Shown here: piece after piece, positions 12,001-19,900 of the stretch | Numbering within the stretch: the stretch's first letter is position 1 | How the letters are laid out: each line of letters starts with the position of its first letter | Assembly (NCBI RefSeq): GCF_037975245.1 | Contig: NC_092568.1 | Location: 26,594,501 to 26,658,500, forward strand | DNA: 64,000 nt | Direction: 5' to 3' | Origin: Apostichopus japonicus | Lineage: Eukaryota; Echinodermata; Holothuroidea; Aspidochirotida; Stichopodidae | The notes under the pieces: model-generated | The model's database searches: none | Seen by the model: the letters and a program-made list of their open reading frames with translations, nothing else | Told to the model about the DNA's origin: nothing | Made by a program: the position numbers and the translations under genes

Positions 12001-14960
12001 ATTTCGCGCGACGATAGCAGCAAGGAAAGTATGTAAACAAAGCTACGCAAAGTATTGTTATTATTTTGTTTTTGCTACTGATGGTTAGGCTACATTTCCC
12101 ATTGACTTAGTGTGGTTGTTAGGCTAACATGTCAAAGATTGCAGTTTTTCTTGGATATTTTTATTTTTTATTTGCGACACAACTTGAGCGAATAAACAGA
12201 TGGCTAGGTTAGAGTTCCATGTAGACTTAGTTTGAAGTTAGGCTACCATGTGGTCGGAGGTTTTTGGGGATTTCAGGTTATTGTCGCTGGTACTGAAATT
12301 GCTTAGTGGCACGGGAAGTTCCTGGTGATTGTGCGCAACCCTCCCGCACTGCTTCAAATTTGATCAAATGTGATGCAGGATTGTGAGAACGGTTTGTGCA
12401 ATTTGCGCTGCTACTGCAAACCCTAGCTGAAGCAAAAAGCTTGTCACAATTAAATTTACACAGTCACCTAATATTACGAGGGCGATTTACTAATATTTCC
12501 TTTTCGCACTCGCAATTGTGCTTTCGGAGGTTTTTTTAGCACTTGCTAGGGCGAATCGCCCGTCGCCCCCGCTTATTTCTGACCCTGTTGCAATGTAATG
12601 TAAGGTAGGCTATACAGATATTATATTTAGTACACTGGTATTGCGAACCATCGTAGTGTAGGCAATGCATCAGTGCACGTGCACGTTACGTTATATGATT
12701 TAGCTTTACAACAATCGAGCTAAATCTATGTGACTGTATAGAAAAACAGTGCTACGGTAAAGTTAACGATCGCTAATTTAACATTTCTGACGATAAATTG
12801 GAAACACTTTACAGTAATAACTTCTTCACTTCAAGTTGAAGTTCTGAACACCATGCCTTTTGAAACGATTTTTTTCTATTCACACTGTATAAAATTCAGG
12901 AGAAAATGAAACCCTCTTTTTTTTTTCTCTCTCTCTGAACGCCAGTGCGTCAAATCGGCAAGCCATTGCGTCAAAATCGCGTCATAGCAGAAACACTGGT
13001 AGACAGCCCAGTATGTACAATATGATATGGTTCTTATGTTTGTGTAATTAATTAAAAGAGGAACTATGACATAGATGTATGATCTTGGAAGCATGAAATG
13101 GTTTGTTGGGTGCACCAACATTGGGAGGAAAATGTAAAAGTGGAGTTCTCCTTCTTACCTTCAACCATCTTCGATTTTTCTTAACTTTTGAAAAGTTGTA
13201 CAGTTTTCTCTTCTCAGTTTTCCTTTCTATAAATGATAAGAGAAGCAAGTTTATGTCTCTCTTCATCAAGACTAATAGCAGTCTCTCGTGTTTGATTTTA
13301 ACAAAACTTACTGCTGCATATTAAACTACAATTGACCCAGCTAAGATGCAGTATGAGATATTTACCTCATATTAGTATAGGGTTTAATGATGCAATAATT
13401 AATGAACTTGACTTGATTCCCAAACATCTCGTCAGCCATATATACATTGCCATATTGTATCGATTACAAGTAAAACATGACCGGAAAAATGTTGTGAAAC
13501 TTTTGACTTTCATTCTGTTATTGAAATGACTAGTAATGCAATGATATATGCACAATGAAATGTGAACTTAGAACTAAGTAAGCTTCAAAACAATTATCAA
13601 GAACTACTTATAATGCAGTGTTCCAATGCAGAAACACACCCATCTTTGGGATCTATAGACATGACACGTACATGCTTACCTCCAAATGAAACCTAAGATT
13701 GTTGTACTCTTGCTCAACCGTCCTAGAGTTCTAATTTATAAACTGCTATACAACACCTATGAGGTCTGAAGTGATGAAGAACCCCATTTAATGAATCTAT
13801 ATATGATATAGTGTGTAGTATTCTTACTGTGCATATTATGAATTGATGTCTAACGACAATCTTTATCATATAAATGGCATTGATGCTTGGATCTTAAAGG
13901 GAGTGAAGACTCGCGCACAAAAAACGACTGATGCCGGTTATCTGACCTACTTTTGAATGAGGTGTAACAGAAGTGTTAGACACCACCATCGATCCCAGAA
14001 AATACACACACAGCTTGCTACCATTGGTAATTAGACACTAGTGTACAGTCAATACATGACGCTACGGTCAATACCCACAACACAGTGTACATAGCAGCGA
14101 TGGACATCTCAGGTACAGCTAAAGACAACAAGGTAACACGTTTCATTACTGTCTGCATTTGTAGCGACAAGACAAAAACTCCACTTGCAAGAAACGGGAT
14201 GTTATCTTTTTCAGAGGCGGCACGTGGTTTGGGGGGAGTCTTCAATGCCTTCAAAGGAACCCAGTCAGCAAAACTATATACTTTCTTTCAAAAAAGAAGA
14301 AAAAGTAACAAATTGACCAATACCTGATCTAGTCAAAGGCAGTCCATTTATAACTTTAAGGTTGTCTTTTTTCCGTTGTTTGATTCTGTCGTCCTCCTTT
14401 TCGAGTTGGCTCTTGGGTACAAACTGTCTGCCAATTTCTTCTACAAACAAGGGTTCTACTTTGCTATCTTTGGGTTTACTGTCAACCGAACAGAGACGAG
14501 GAAGAAGTGTTAAATAGAGAGCTCAGTACAGTGAGTGAAGTCAATGCCCTTATGCATGAAAAGGAACACAGACCTTGGGACAAAAATCTTCACTCATATA
14601 TTTCAAACAATTTAGTATGTTCTGCTTAAGATGATGACGAAAAAACCATTTAGTTTAACTGCTAACAAAATAAGATACACAAAGAATGATGGCTTGTACA
14701 GAAACATAAACATTATAACAGAGATTTGGTCAATCAGTACTTTAACCACTCAGATTTGTTTTATGATGTGAAAACTTTGAATGAACCTACTTTGCTTTCT
14801 CGATGGTTCTTTCCACCTCATTCAAGAAGGTGTCCAGCTGCAAAGCTCTTTCCAGCCTTTGGAATTGTAATGGCTTAGCCAAAGTGACTCCGAACACAGG
14901 CCCTTCGGGTAAAGTCGGGTTAGAGGTAACAGTACCTTCATCTTGTATCTTCTTGTCCAT
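1..14960 (-). CDS. INO80: INO80 chromatin remodelling ATPase, N-terminal half, 16 coding exons (3' part off window)
   Basis: INO80 is the catalytic SNF2-family ATPase of the nuclear INO80 complex, which slides nucleosomes and exchanges H2A.Z. I rebuilt 16 exons covering about 802 residues; vertebrate INO80 has about 1550. Seen in order: an N-terminal block [17 protein letters not shown] (about residues 32-48), a [15 protein letters not shown] block (about 116-130), an acidic serine stretch followed by [15 protein letters not shown], a proline-rich exon (about 218-290), the basic DBINO/HSA-type region (about 345-515), Walker A GLGKT (about 603-607), DEAQ motif II (about 712-715) and motif [13 protein letters not shown]. 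All introns are GT-AG and every codon phase matches across junctions. The start Met aligns with the short leader before the conserved LAKPL block. The reading frame is open throughout. The window ends inside LKPFM, so the second RecA lobe is missing. The neighbour TMX1 is head-to-head. Confidence 0.95.
211..358. repeat. 47-48 bp tandem repeat, 3 copies, INO80 intron
   Basis: Three diverged copies of a unit starting atgtgcaacatctc and ending near atgtatcagcttta, at about 213, 261 and 308. It lies between INO80 exons 16 and 15. There are no spacers, so this is not a CRISPR array. Confidence 0.85.
494..611 (-). CDS. INO80: INO80 coding exon 15
   Basis: Encodes [20 protein letters not shown] then [19 protein letters not shown], which matches INO80 directly after motif III. 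Acceptor tttcag, donor GTCAGT. Phase 0 in, 1 out. Confidence 0.97.
1336..1420 (-). CDS. INO80: INO80 coding exon 14, ATPase motif III
   Basis: Encodes [20 protein letters not shown] then [18 protein letters not shown] is SNF2 motif III. Acceptor cctcag, donor GTAAGT. Phase 2 in, 0 out, joining exactly to LWALLHF in the next exon. Confidence 0.97.
2210..2418 (-). CDS. INO80: INO80 coding exon 13, ATPase motif II
   Basis: Encodes [18 protein letters not shown] ... [19 protein letters not shown] ... [11 protein letters not shown]. The DEAQ box is the INO80 form of Walker B, and both acidic residues are present. Acceptor tcgtag, donor GTGAAT. Phase 0 in, 2 out. Confidence 0.97.
2817..2912 (-). 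CDS. INO80: INO80 coding exon 12, ATPase motif Ia
   Basis: Encodes [20 protein letters not shown] then [12 protein letters not shown]. It contains SNF2 motif Ia (PASTL). Exactly 32 codons, phase 0 at both ends. Acceptor ttgtag, donor GTAAGA. It was found only by reading the minus strand between the flanking exons. Confidence 0.95.
3834..4039 (-). CDS. INO80: INO80 coding exon 11, ATPase Walker A
   Basis: Encodes [20 protein letters not shown] and then [18 protein letters not shown]. This is SNF2 motifs Q and I, with the ATP-binding GLGKT intact. Acceptor cttcag, donor GTACAG. Phase 1 in, 0 out. Confidence 0.97.
4566..4673 (-). CDS. INO80: INO80 coding exon 10
   Basis: Encodes [20 protein letters not shown] followed by [16 protein letters not shown]. 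It corresponds to the ALKNAENAYHIHQARTRSFD linker just before the ATPase. Acceptor cttacag, donor GTAGGT. Phase 1 in, 1 out. Confidence 0.9.
5338..5536 (-). CDS. INO80: INO80 coding exon 9, end of DBINO
   Basis: Encodes [20 protein letters not shown], continuing FMSRKLTG. This is the strongly conserved [15 protein letters not shown] signature of INO80. Acceptor cacaaag, donor GTAGGG. Phase 0 in, 1 out. Confidence 0.95.
5714..5971 (-). CDS. INO80: INO80 coding exon 8, DBINO core
   Basis: Encodes a long basic helix with [16 protein letters not shown] and [20 protein letters not shown], nearly identical to the DBINO signature. This segment binds actin, Arp4 and Arp8 and contacts linker DNA in the known complex. 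Exactly 86 codons, phase 0 at both ends. Acceptor ttcaag, donor GTAGGA. Confidence 0.95.
6434..6682 (-). mobile_element. tRNA-derived SINE in INO80 intron
   Basis: On the minus strand the head reads GGATGGTTAGCTCAGTGG. The Pol III A box TAGCTCAGTGG is at 6675-6665 and a B-box-like GAGTTTGAGTC at 6632-6622. The head resembles a tRNA: an anticodon-like stem CCTTA/TAAGG sits between the boxes. The 3' part carries a small hairpin (CTCCTGCAAGCAGGAA on the plus strand) and an ATACATACATAC tail. The tail is shared with a second copy near 34.2 kb, which supports a dispersed SINE family. Confidence 0.8.
6784..7002 (-). CDS. INO80: INO80 coding exon 7, start of DBINO/HSA region
   Basis: Ends with [18 protein letters not shown], which matches the ARRRKVWLSIVKKELPK block at the start of the INO80 DBINO/HSA region that carries actin and Arp subunits. 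The first half is a poorly conserved linker. Acceptor tttcag, donor GTATCA. Phase 0 at both ends. Confidence 0.92.
7507..7724 (-). CDS. INO80: INO80 coding exon 6, proline-rich linker
   Basis: Lies between the conserved N-terminal blocks and the DBINO region. About 40 consecutive residues are mostly proline, with runs of up to six. The DNA is a (CCA/CCT)-rich trinucleotide tract, which is why the plus strand shows GGT/GGA repeats. Flanking residues are charged ([18 protein letters not shown] before, [15 protein letters not shown] after). The phases (1 in, 0 out) fit, so it is probably translated. Confidence 0.82.
8480..8600 (-). CDS. INO80: INO80 coding exon 5
   Basis: Encodes [20 protein letters not shown] and a lysine/glutamate-rich tail. 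It corresponds to the LQQYQYYSAGLLSTYDPF region of vertebrate INO80. Acceptor caacag, donor GTAAGT. Phase 0 in, 1 out. Confidence 0.9.
9312..9449 (-). CDS. INO80: INO80 coding exon 4
   Basis: Encodes [16 protein letters not shown] followed by [17 protein letters not shown] and FYSDPE. This is the acidic serine patch plus the conserved helical block that follows it in INO80. Acceptor cgacag, donor GTGAGT. Phase 0 at both ends. Confidence 0.9.
9960..9967. repeat. Left target-site duplication GTAGACAG
   Basis: Exact 8-bp match to 12999-13006, directly flanking the outer hAT-like element. Confidence 0.85.
10156..10841. mobile_element. Inner CAGGGGCGTAGC element, 686 bp
   Basis: Perfect 12-bp terminal inverted repeats, CAGGGGCGTAGC at the left and GCTACGCCCCTG at the right. 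These are typical hAT-type ends. No clean 8-bp target duplication is visible: the flanks attagtac and tgtactaa look more like inverted copies of each other. No transposase open frame. It lies inside the outer 3-kb element. Confidence 0.75.
11158..11628. mobile_element. Innermost MITE with AGCTCCCAACT ends, 471 bp
   Basis: The inverted ends CAGAGCTCCCAACT and CATAGCTCCCAACT (right end read inward) differ at one base. A 6-bp direct repeat GGATCA flanks the element at 11152-11157 and 11629-11634. It contains a cluster of CCCGC/GCGGG words near the left end. It is the third nesting level. A 90-codon open frame inside it (11392-11664) runs past its end and looks random. Confidence 0.72.
12075..12260. 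repeat. Dispersed repeat, copies here and near 36.3 kb
   Basis: The segment GCGACACAACTTGAGCGAAT, AAACAGATGG, ... GTTAGGCTACCATGTGG at 12174-12255 is closely matched at 36278-36358. A shorter internal version (gttaggctaca ... gacttagtgtggttgttaggc) lies at 12083-12130. It is probably part of the 1.58-kb element family. Confidence 0.65.
12999..13006. repeat. Right target-site duplication GTAGACAG
   Basis: Exact 8-bp match to 9960-9967, directly flanking the outer hAT-like element. Confidence 0.85.
13159..13226 (-). CDS. INO80: INO80 coding exon 3
   Basis: Short exon encoding [21 protein letters not shown]. It matches the conserved INO80 block LYNFSKLKKSRKWLK. Acceptor ttatag, donor GTAAGA. 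Phase 1 in, 0 out. Confidence 0.9.
13894..14256. mobile_element. MITE with TTAAAGG...TGAAGACTC ends
   Basis: Imperfect terminal inverted repeats: cttaaagggagtgaagactc at the left, and tttgaaggcattgaagactc read inward from the right. A single matching end, ttaaaggcattgaagactcg, also occurs at 50764-50783. About 360 bp, non-coding, in the intron between INO80 exons 2 and 3. Confidence 0.55.
14324..14478 (-). CDS. INO80: INO80 coding exon 2
   Basis: Encodes [14 protein letters not shown] ... INGLPLTRS, a charged linker that I do not match closely to vertebrate INO80. It is accepted because it is open, has a good acceptor (ttgacag) and donor (GTATTG), and its phases (2 in, 1 out) fit both neighbours. 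Confidence 0.78.
14791..14960 (-). CDS. INO80: INO80 coding exon 1 (start codon)
   Basis: Begins [11 protein letters not shown] and contains [15 protein letters not shown], the conserved INO80 N-terminus. The ATG is at 14960-14958. A possible 3' splice site (ttgtaag, then GTC) just upstream suggests a separate 5' untranslated exon. The donor is GTAGGT after phase 2 (AA, joined to T of the next exon). Confidence 0.88.
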
Positions 14961-16770
14961 GACCTTACAAAATAATTCACAATTTTTTTACATTTAACAG
15001 TTAATCAGAATCATCCCAATAATTTCTCATTCAAGGTTTCTGCTTATCATAAATTCCTGACATTCCGATACTCATAAATACTTTCATTGGCATTCGTGGA
15101 TCACTTTATCCATGTATCAATTTTGAAACAAGGATCATGTGACAAAGACACCTAACCTCTGTTTTCTTGAAGACTCCACGGTATGTTAAGAATAAGTGAT
15201 TCACGACACAAATATGAATATTTGCCAGACAATGATGAATCATTTGCCTGGGTTGTTAAGGAAGGATTGCTGTGGATCGAGTCACAGGAAGTGGCCTGTG
15301 AAAGTGATGCTCAGTCTCTATCATGTTGAAAGTAAACATTCTTGACACTAGTTATTCTTTGCTAGATTATCATGTGTCACATGTTCAGTCTGTGAAGTAA
15401 GTAACTTTGGGCTTTTCCCTAGCCTGTAAACATGATAAGGATGGTCAGGATAGAGTAAATTTATCCTTTTGCATACATTTCTCATAATAATGTGAATACA
15501 ATTTGTGAAACTGTTGTGTACCCTACATGGGTAGAGTTAGTGTTTGTTATGTTGCTAGCAACTAGGGAATGCAGTATGTCTAGTGACATTTCATGAGGTC
15601 ATGATTATTAGAACAATTTGAAACTTCTGTCATATGTCTGAAATGTGCGGTATTGAAGGAGAACTCCTTTACCTGTTTTGCATGACCTCTTTTACTTTAT
15701 TTAAGTGAACTAATCTGTTCAAGGAGAGTGTCTGTACTAGGACCCCAGATCCACTTGTCATGTGTTATATCTGTTATTATACCCCAGTGTGCCAGGAAAT
15801 TAATTATTTCTTTGTCTCAGGGCATTTTTTTATTTTGCGATTAGGAAGATAATTAAAGAAATGAAAAAATGTTTTTGTCGTAAAAATCATCAACTTTCTC
15901 TGTCCATAGAATTGGTCGACGTGGTGCTATTGCGCTTGTGCAATGACATTGGACCGCACCATTACACGGAGAGAATAATAAAACCAGGCAAAATGATAGT
16001 TAGCAATACTCTGTAAAAATTAGCAAAAACATATGTAGATTACAATGGAAAAACAATAAGAAATATTCATTATTTTAAAAACGTTCAATGATTTGATTTG
16101 GAGTTCATTCATCATACCACTTTGATGCTTTCTTACTACGTCAACCCACCTTACCGACACTGTACACAAAGGTAGTTCCCAAACCCTAACACAAACCGAC
16201 CCTTGTTGACGCTAATTAGTATGACCCGGATAACATGAATCATTGAAAATTATGTAATTCATGTTGGCATTTATTCCCTGTTTGCAATAGCAGCATTTTT
16301 GTTTGGTGGGATGGATATGTAGATTTTTCCATGTTTGACTGCGATTGTTATCGGAACTATTCCGACGTTTCGTGTTACTGATCCTTAACTTCTTTAGGCT
16401 TTACTGATCCCATAACTGTAGACTAGGCCTAGACTAGGCTATGTCTTACTAAGTGTGCTATAGTATAGTATAACTAAGGCCTACAATAGCAACCATTTCT
16501 ACAGCTTCTTGTAAAGTTTAATCTTACCTCCTCACTGTTATGCTTGGAGCAGGTTAGGATATTACACTTAGTGTGTCATTATTGCAAGCAGCGCAAAATG
16601 ATCTGTTTTTGACTTAGCCTCGACCAGCCTATCAAGTATCATTCATTGATTGTCCGAGGCCCTGTTTTCACGTTTTTTTTTTTGTTCACCCAGACTTAGT
16701 TCTAGCCGAAGAATATTATAAAACTCTGGTCAATCCATCCCAAAGAGCTGTTTCCTTAGCAGACGACAAA
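14961..16770. promoter_or_regulatory. Divergent INO80 / TMX1 spacer, probable shared promoter region
   Basis: The start codons of INO80 (minus) and TMX1 (plus) are 1.8 kb apart and point away from each other. No coding exon was found between them. The INO80 start exon seems to have a splice acceptor at about 14963, so an untranslated INO80 exon probably lies in this spacer. No TATA box or CpG island stands out. Repeated TAGGCCTA/CTAGGC words occur around 16420-16450. The promoter role is inferred from layout only. Confidence 0.5.
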
Positions 16771-16910
16771 ATGAAGTCGTTCCTTTCGTTTCAGGTGGTC
16801 CTGCTGGCTTGTTTCCTCTACTTTTGTCAAGCTAAGCTGAAAAACCAAGTAATACAACTGGACGAAAACAACTGGAGGGATATGCTAGCGGGGGAATGGC
16901 TAGTAAAATT
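16771..16910 (+). CDS. TMX1: TMX1 exon 1 (start, signal peptide)
   Basis: Starts MKSFLSFQVVLLACFLYFCQ, a clear signal peptide, and ends GEWLVK plus TT, which joins T of exon 2 to make F before YAPWC. The donor is GTAAGG. Confidence 0.95.
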
Positions 16911-19900
16911 GTAAGGGAGTGTTACTGTTCCTTCTCGTAGTTCTCGCATAACGCTCCATGTTGTTAGGCTACTAGTACTAGTACTACTACTATGTAGCAT
17001 TGTGTGCGTTAATTTTGACACGTCGCCTAAACGTACTGCATCAGTGTCAGTTATTCTGTGTATAGACCTATGCCTAGGCCTAACATTAGAATAAAGATTG
17101 TTTATGCTGGGGAAATGCTAGGCGTCCTATACAGCCTAGGCTATGATATACGGTAATATTGGCTTATGTGGGAAATGAAATTCAGAATTAAAGAAGTGCA
17201 GGAGTGAATGGAATTGTAGAGGACAAGTTCAGTGAGGGCATAGTTAAGAATAAGATGCTTATTTACAGATTGCAAAGAATGATTAAGACATAAACCAAGG
17301 CCATGGCACAGCAGTTTGTGTAGCAATCAAAGCCATCTTTAAATTGGTAAATCAAAATAGAATAAAACTAATTATCCACTAAAGAGCCCGTGTAAGAAAA
17401 TGTGTAAAAGTAAGAGGGCCTGACGTTTGGATCCTAGTAGGATCTTCTTCGGAGGCTGAATGACAAGTTACAGTAACAGAAGGGACAATACACATACAGA
17501 ATACTGACAGGTTAATGAGCCCGGTGAACACAAAGAGAAAGATGTAAGAGGATTAGTAAAACAAGGGGTGGAGAGAAGAAAGAAACCAACAGGGGGAAGA
17601 TGAGAGGTAGGAGATAAACTGTAGAGGGACAGGGAGAGGATTAAGGGAAGAGGGTAGGGAGTAAACTAGAGAAGGACAAAGACAGAAAAGTGTGGAGGAG
17701 TGACAGAAGGGGCAACAAATTAAAATTTATATTAAACTTTAAACTGTGTGTAAATCTAGGTGTTATTGCACAATTTTTTTTCTGAATCATGGCTTAAGTA
17801 ACTATTTTTCTTTTGGCACACCACACATTAAGGGTTTGCAAACTTTGAATATAGTTAATAAGCTAGATTTTTTTCAGATAACCACAAAATGGACTGATAT
17901 TATGACAATGTTTTGGTATTTTAATTGTAAATTTATAGAAATCCATGATCTTATTATGGGATTATGCCACAAGTTTGTATACTTCCTTGTACAGTGTGGA
18001 AAATAGACTGCCATATACTAGCCATGGTCTAGTCCTTTAATAAAGAACAAACACAGAAATGTTTGTACCTTATATAAGCAGCTAGAACAATGTGGATGAC
18101 GACAATAAAATACATACATAGAAACGTTTCGATCCTTTTGGTGTATCTTTAAGTTTTTGTTCTACTATGCTGTATTTTTTGTACTCATTTTGTTTCTTGT
18201 AAAACGCATTGAGACAGTTGGTTTTACGCACTATATAAATTAGTATTATTATAATTATTACATTCATATATGTAGAATAGAGCATGACATTACATAAGCT
18301 TTAAAACTTTGTGCTGTAGATACCTCAAGACAGAAATAAACCAAACACCAGGAGAGTGTATGCTCTACTGATCTATTTTCTCCCTTTTCATCTTTTCAAT
18401 TACTAGATGTAAAGTGAATGTACAGTAAGCTTACTACTTAGTATATAGATTACATAGGCTTATACAGAATTACACTTACCATTACCTTACACATAAGAGA
18501 TTAAGTTATTTTAAGGATTACAACTTAGTATACATAGAGTCCTGGAAACACAGAATATTTGATACTCCTTGCAGGCTTACATAGGATTAGCTTACATAGG
18601 ATCAGGCCTAGACAAATATTTTTAAAAGTACTGGCCATTTGGCGACATCTAATCGGCTTTCTGTATAGTCATGTATTATTTGGTACTAATTCCATCAGTG
18701 CCATCAGTCAAGATTTCTTGTTGTTACATTTTGTACTTTTTATTCCACTGCCAAGTATTGCAGAAGAAGGTCCCAGGGAGATAAAAAATTTCAATATATT
18801 TTCTAAAACAATACTTCTTATTTTTGTCAATTATGAGTCATATCTTATTTCTCTTCCTTTGTTCAAGAATATATACAGTATATTTGTATATAAATATATA
18901 CGAAGTCATAAAGCTGATGCTATATCCATGCTCAAGTTGCCAATCATCTTGATGAAGATTCTCTTTTCTTGAAATGTAGCTTGTGACTTCACAACAAAAA
19001 AGCATTTAAAATATTGAGAGCAGAGTTTATTATAACATAGCAGTGCCATAATATTAAATCTAACAGATTTCAAAGTTTTTTAATAGGGACTTGAAAACAT
19101 TTAGCCTGCTAAATTGTTTGATTTTTGTCAGGGTTGTATACTTATCTTTTGGCTCAAATTCTCATATTGCTGTATAGTTTGCTTTATGTACATATGTTTG
19201 ATCTCTTTCATATTGCAAGTTATGCACCATGGTGTCCGGCCTGTAAAAGTATAGCTCCAATATGGGAGAAAGTGGCTGACTGGAGTGAGGATCTAAATAT
19301 CAAAGTTGGAGAGGTAGATGTTTCGGAACATGCAGGACTAAGTGGCAGATTCTTTGTCACAGCTCTTCCAACAATTTATCAGTGAGAAAACATTTCCATC
19401 TTTATTTTTTCTTTTAATGATTATTTTATGATGTTTTGTTATGTTGCAATGTGTTCATAAAAAAAAGGCCATCCCTACTGCATGGTCAAATTAAGTGTTA
19501 GAATTCCAAATTTGATCAGTATTTTTTTTATAGTTATATCCTAGAGGCCTTCCAATTTATTTATTACCAGACGGGAGAAAAATTTGATCAGATATTTAAA
19601 TGTCTCTGTCAGGAAAGCCTTCCATGCTGGTAGTTGACATAACTACGTATTAATGTGACGGTTTCGTTTCTATTTATACTAAACTCACATTTTAGAATTA
19701 AACAAGCACCCTGACATCTTGTTGCATACTTTGATGAATTATTCTCAATTACTTGTTGTTGTTTTCTTCGGACAGTGTAAAAGATGGAGACTTTAGACGA
19801 TACCTTGGTTCCCGTGTAGAGGATGATATTATAAGTTTCATCGAAGAAGGGAAATACGAAGAAGTAGAAAAAGTATCGTGGTGGAAACATCCAAACTCTA

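Larger units (their letters stand above)
11007..12587. mobile_element. Second nested hAT-like element, 1.58 kb
   Basis: Ends are CAGGGTAGGAATTTAG (left) and, read inward from the right, CAGGGTCAGAAATAAG. Exact 8-bp direct repeats TTGCAATG flank it at 10999-11006 and 12588-12595. It has hAT features but no transposase. It lies within the 9968-12998 element and itself holds a third element at 11158-11628. Confidence 0.82.
9968..12998. mobile_element. Outer hAT-like element, 3.03 kb, host of nested insertions
   Basis: Termini are CAGTGTTTC at 9968 and its complement GAAACACTG ending at 12998. The element is flanked by an exact 8-bp direct repeat GTAGACAG at 9960-9967 and 12999-13006. The inverted ends stay similar for about 60 bp (shared AATGGCT and ATTTGAC blocks). 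Eight-bp duplications and CA...TG ends are typical of hAT elements. It has no recognisable transposase. Without its inner insertions the outer element would be about 0.75 kb. It fills most of the 3.7-kb INO80 intron between exons 3 and 4. Confidence 0.85.

Noticed and set aside
18559-18972. 137-codon open frame in TMX1 intron 1
   Set aside because: AT-rich, hydrophobic by composition, no recognisable domain and no matching splice context. It lies between two proven TMX1 exons on the same strand and does not join them.
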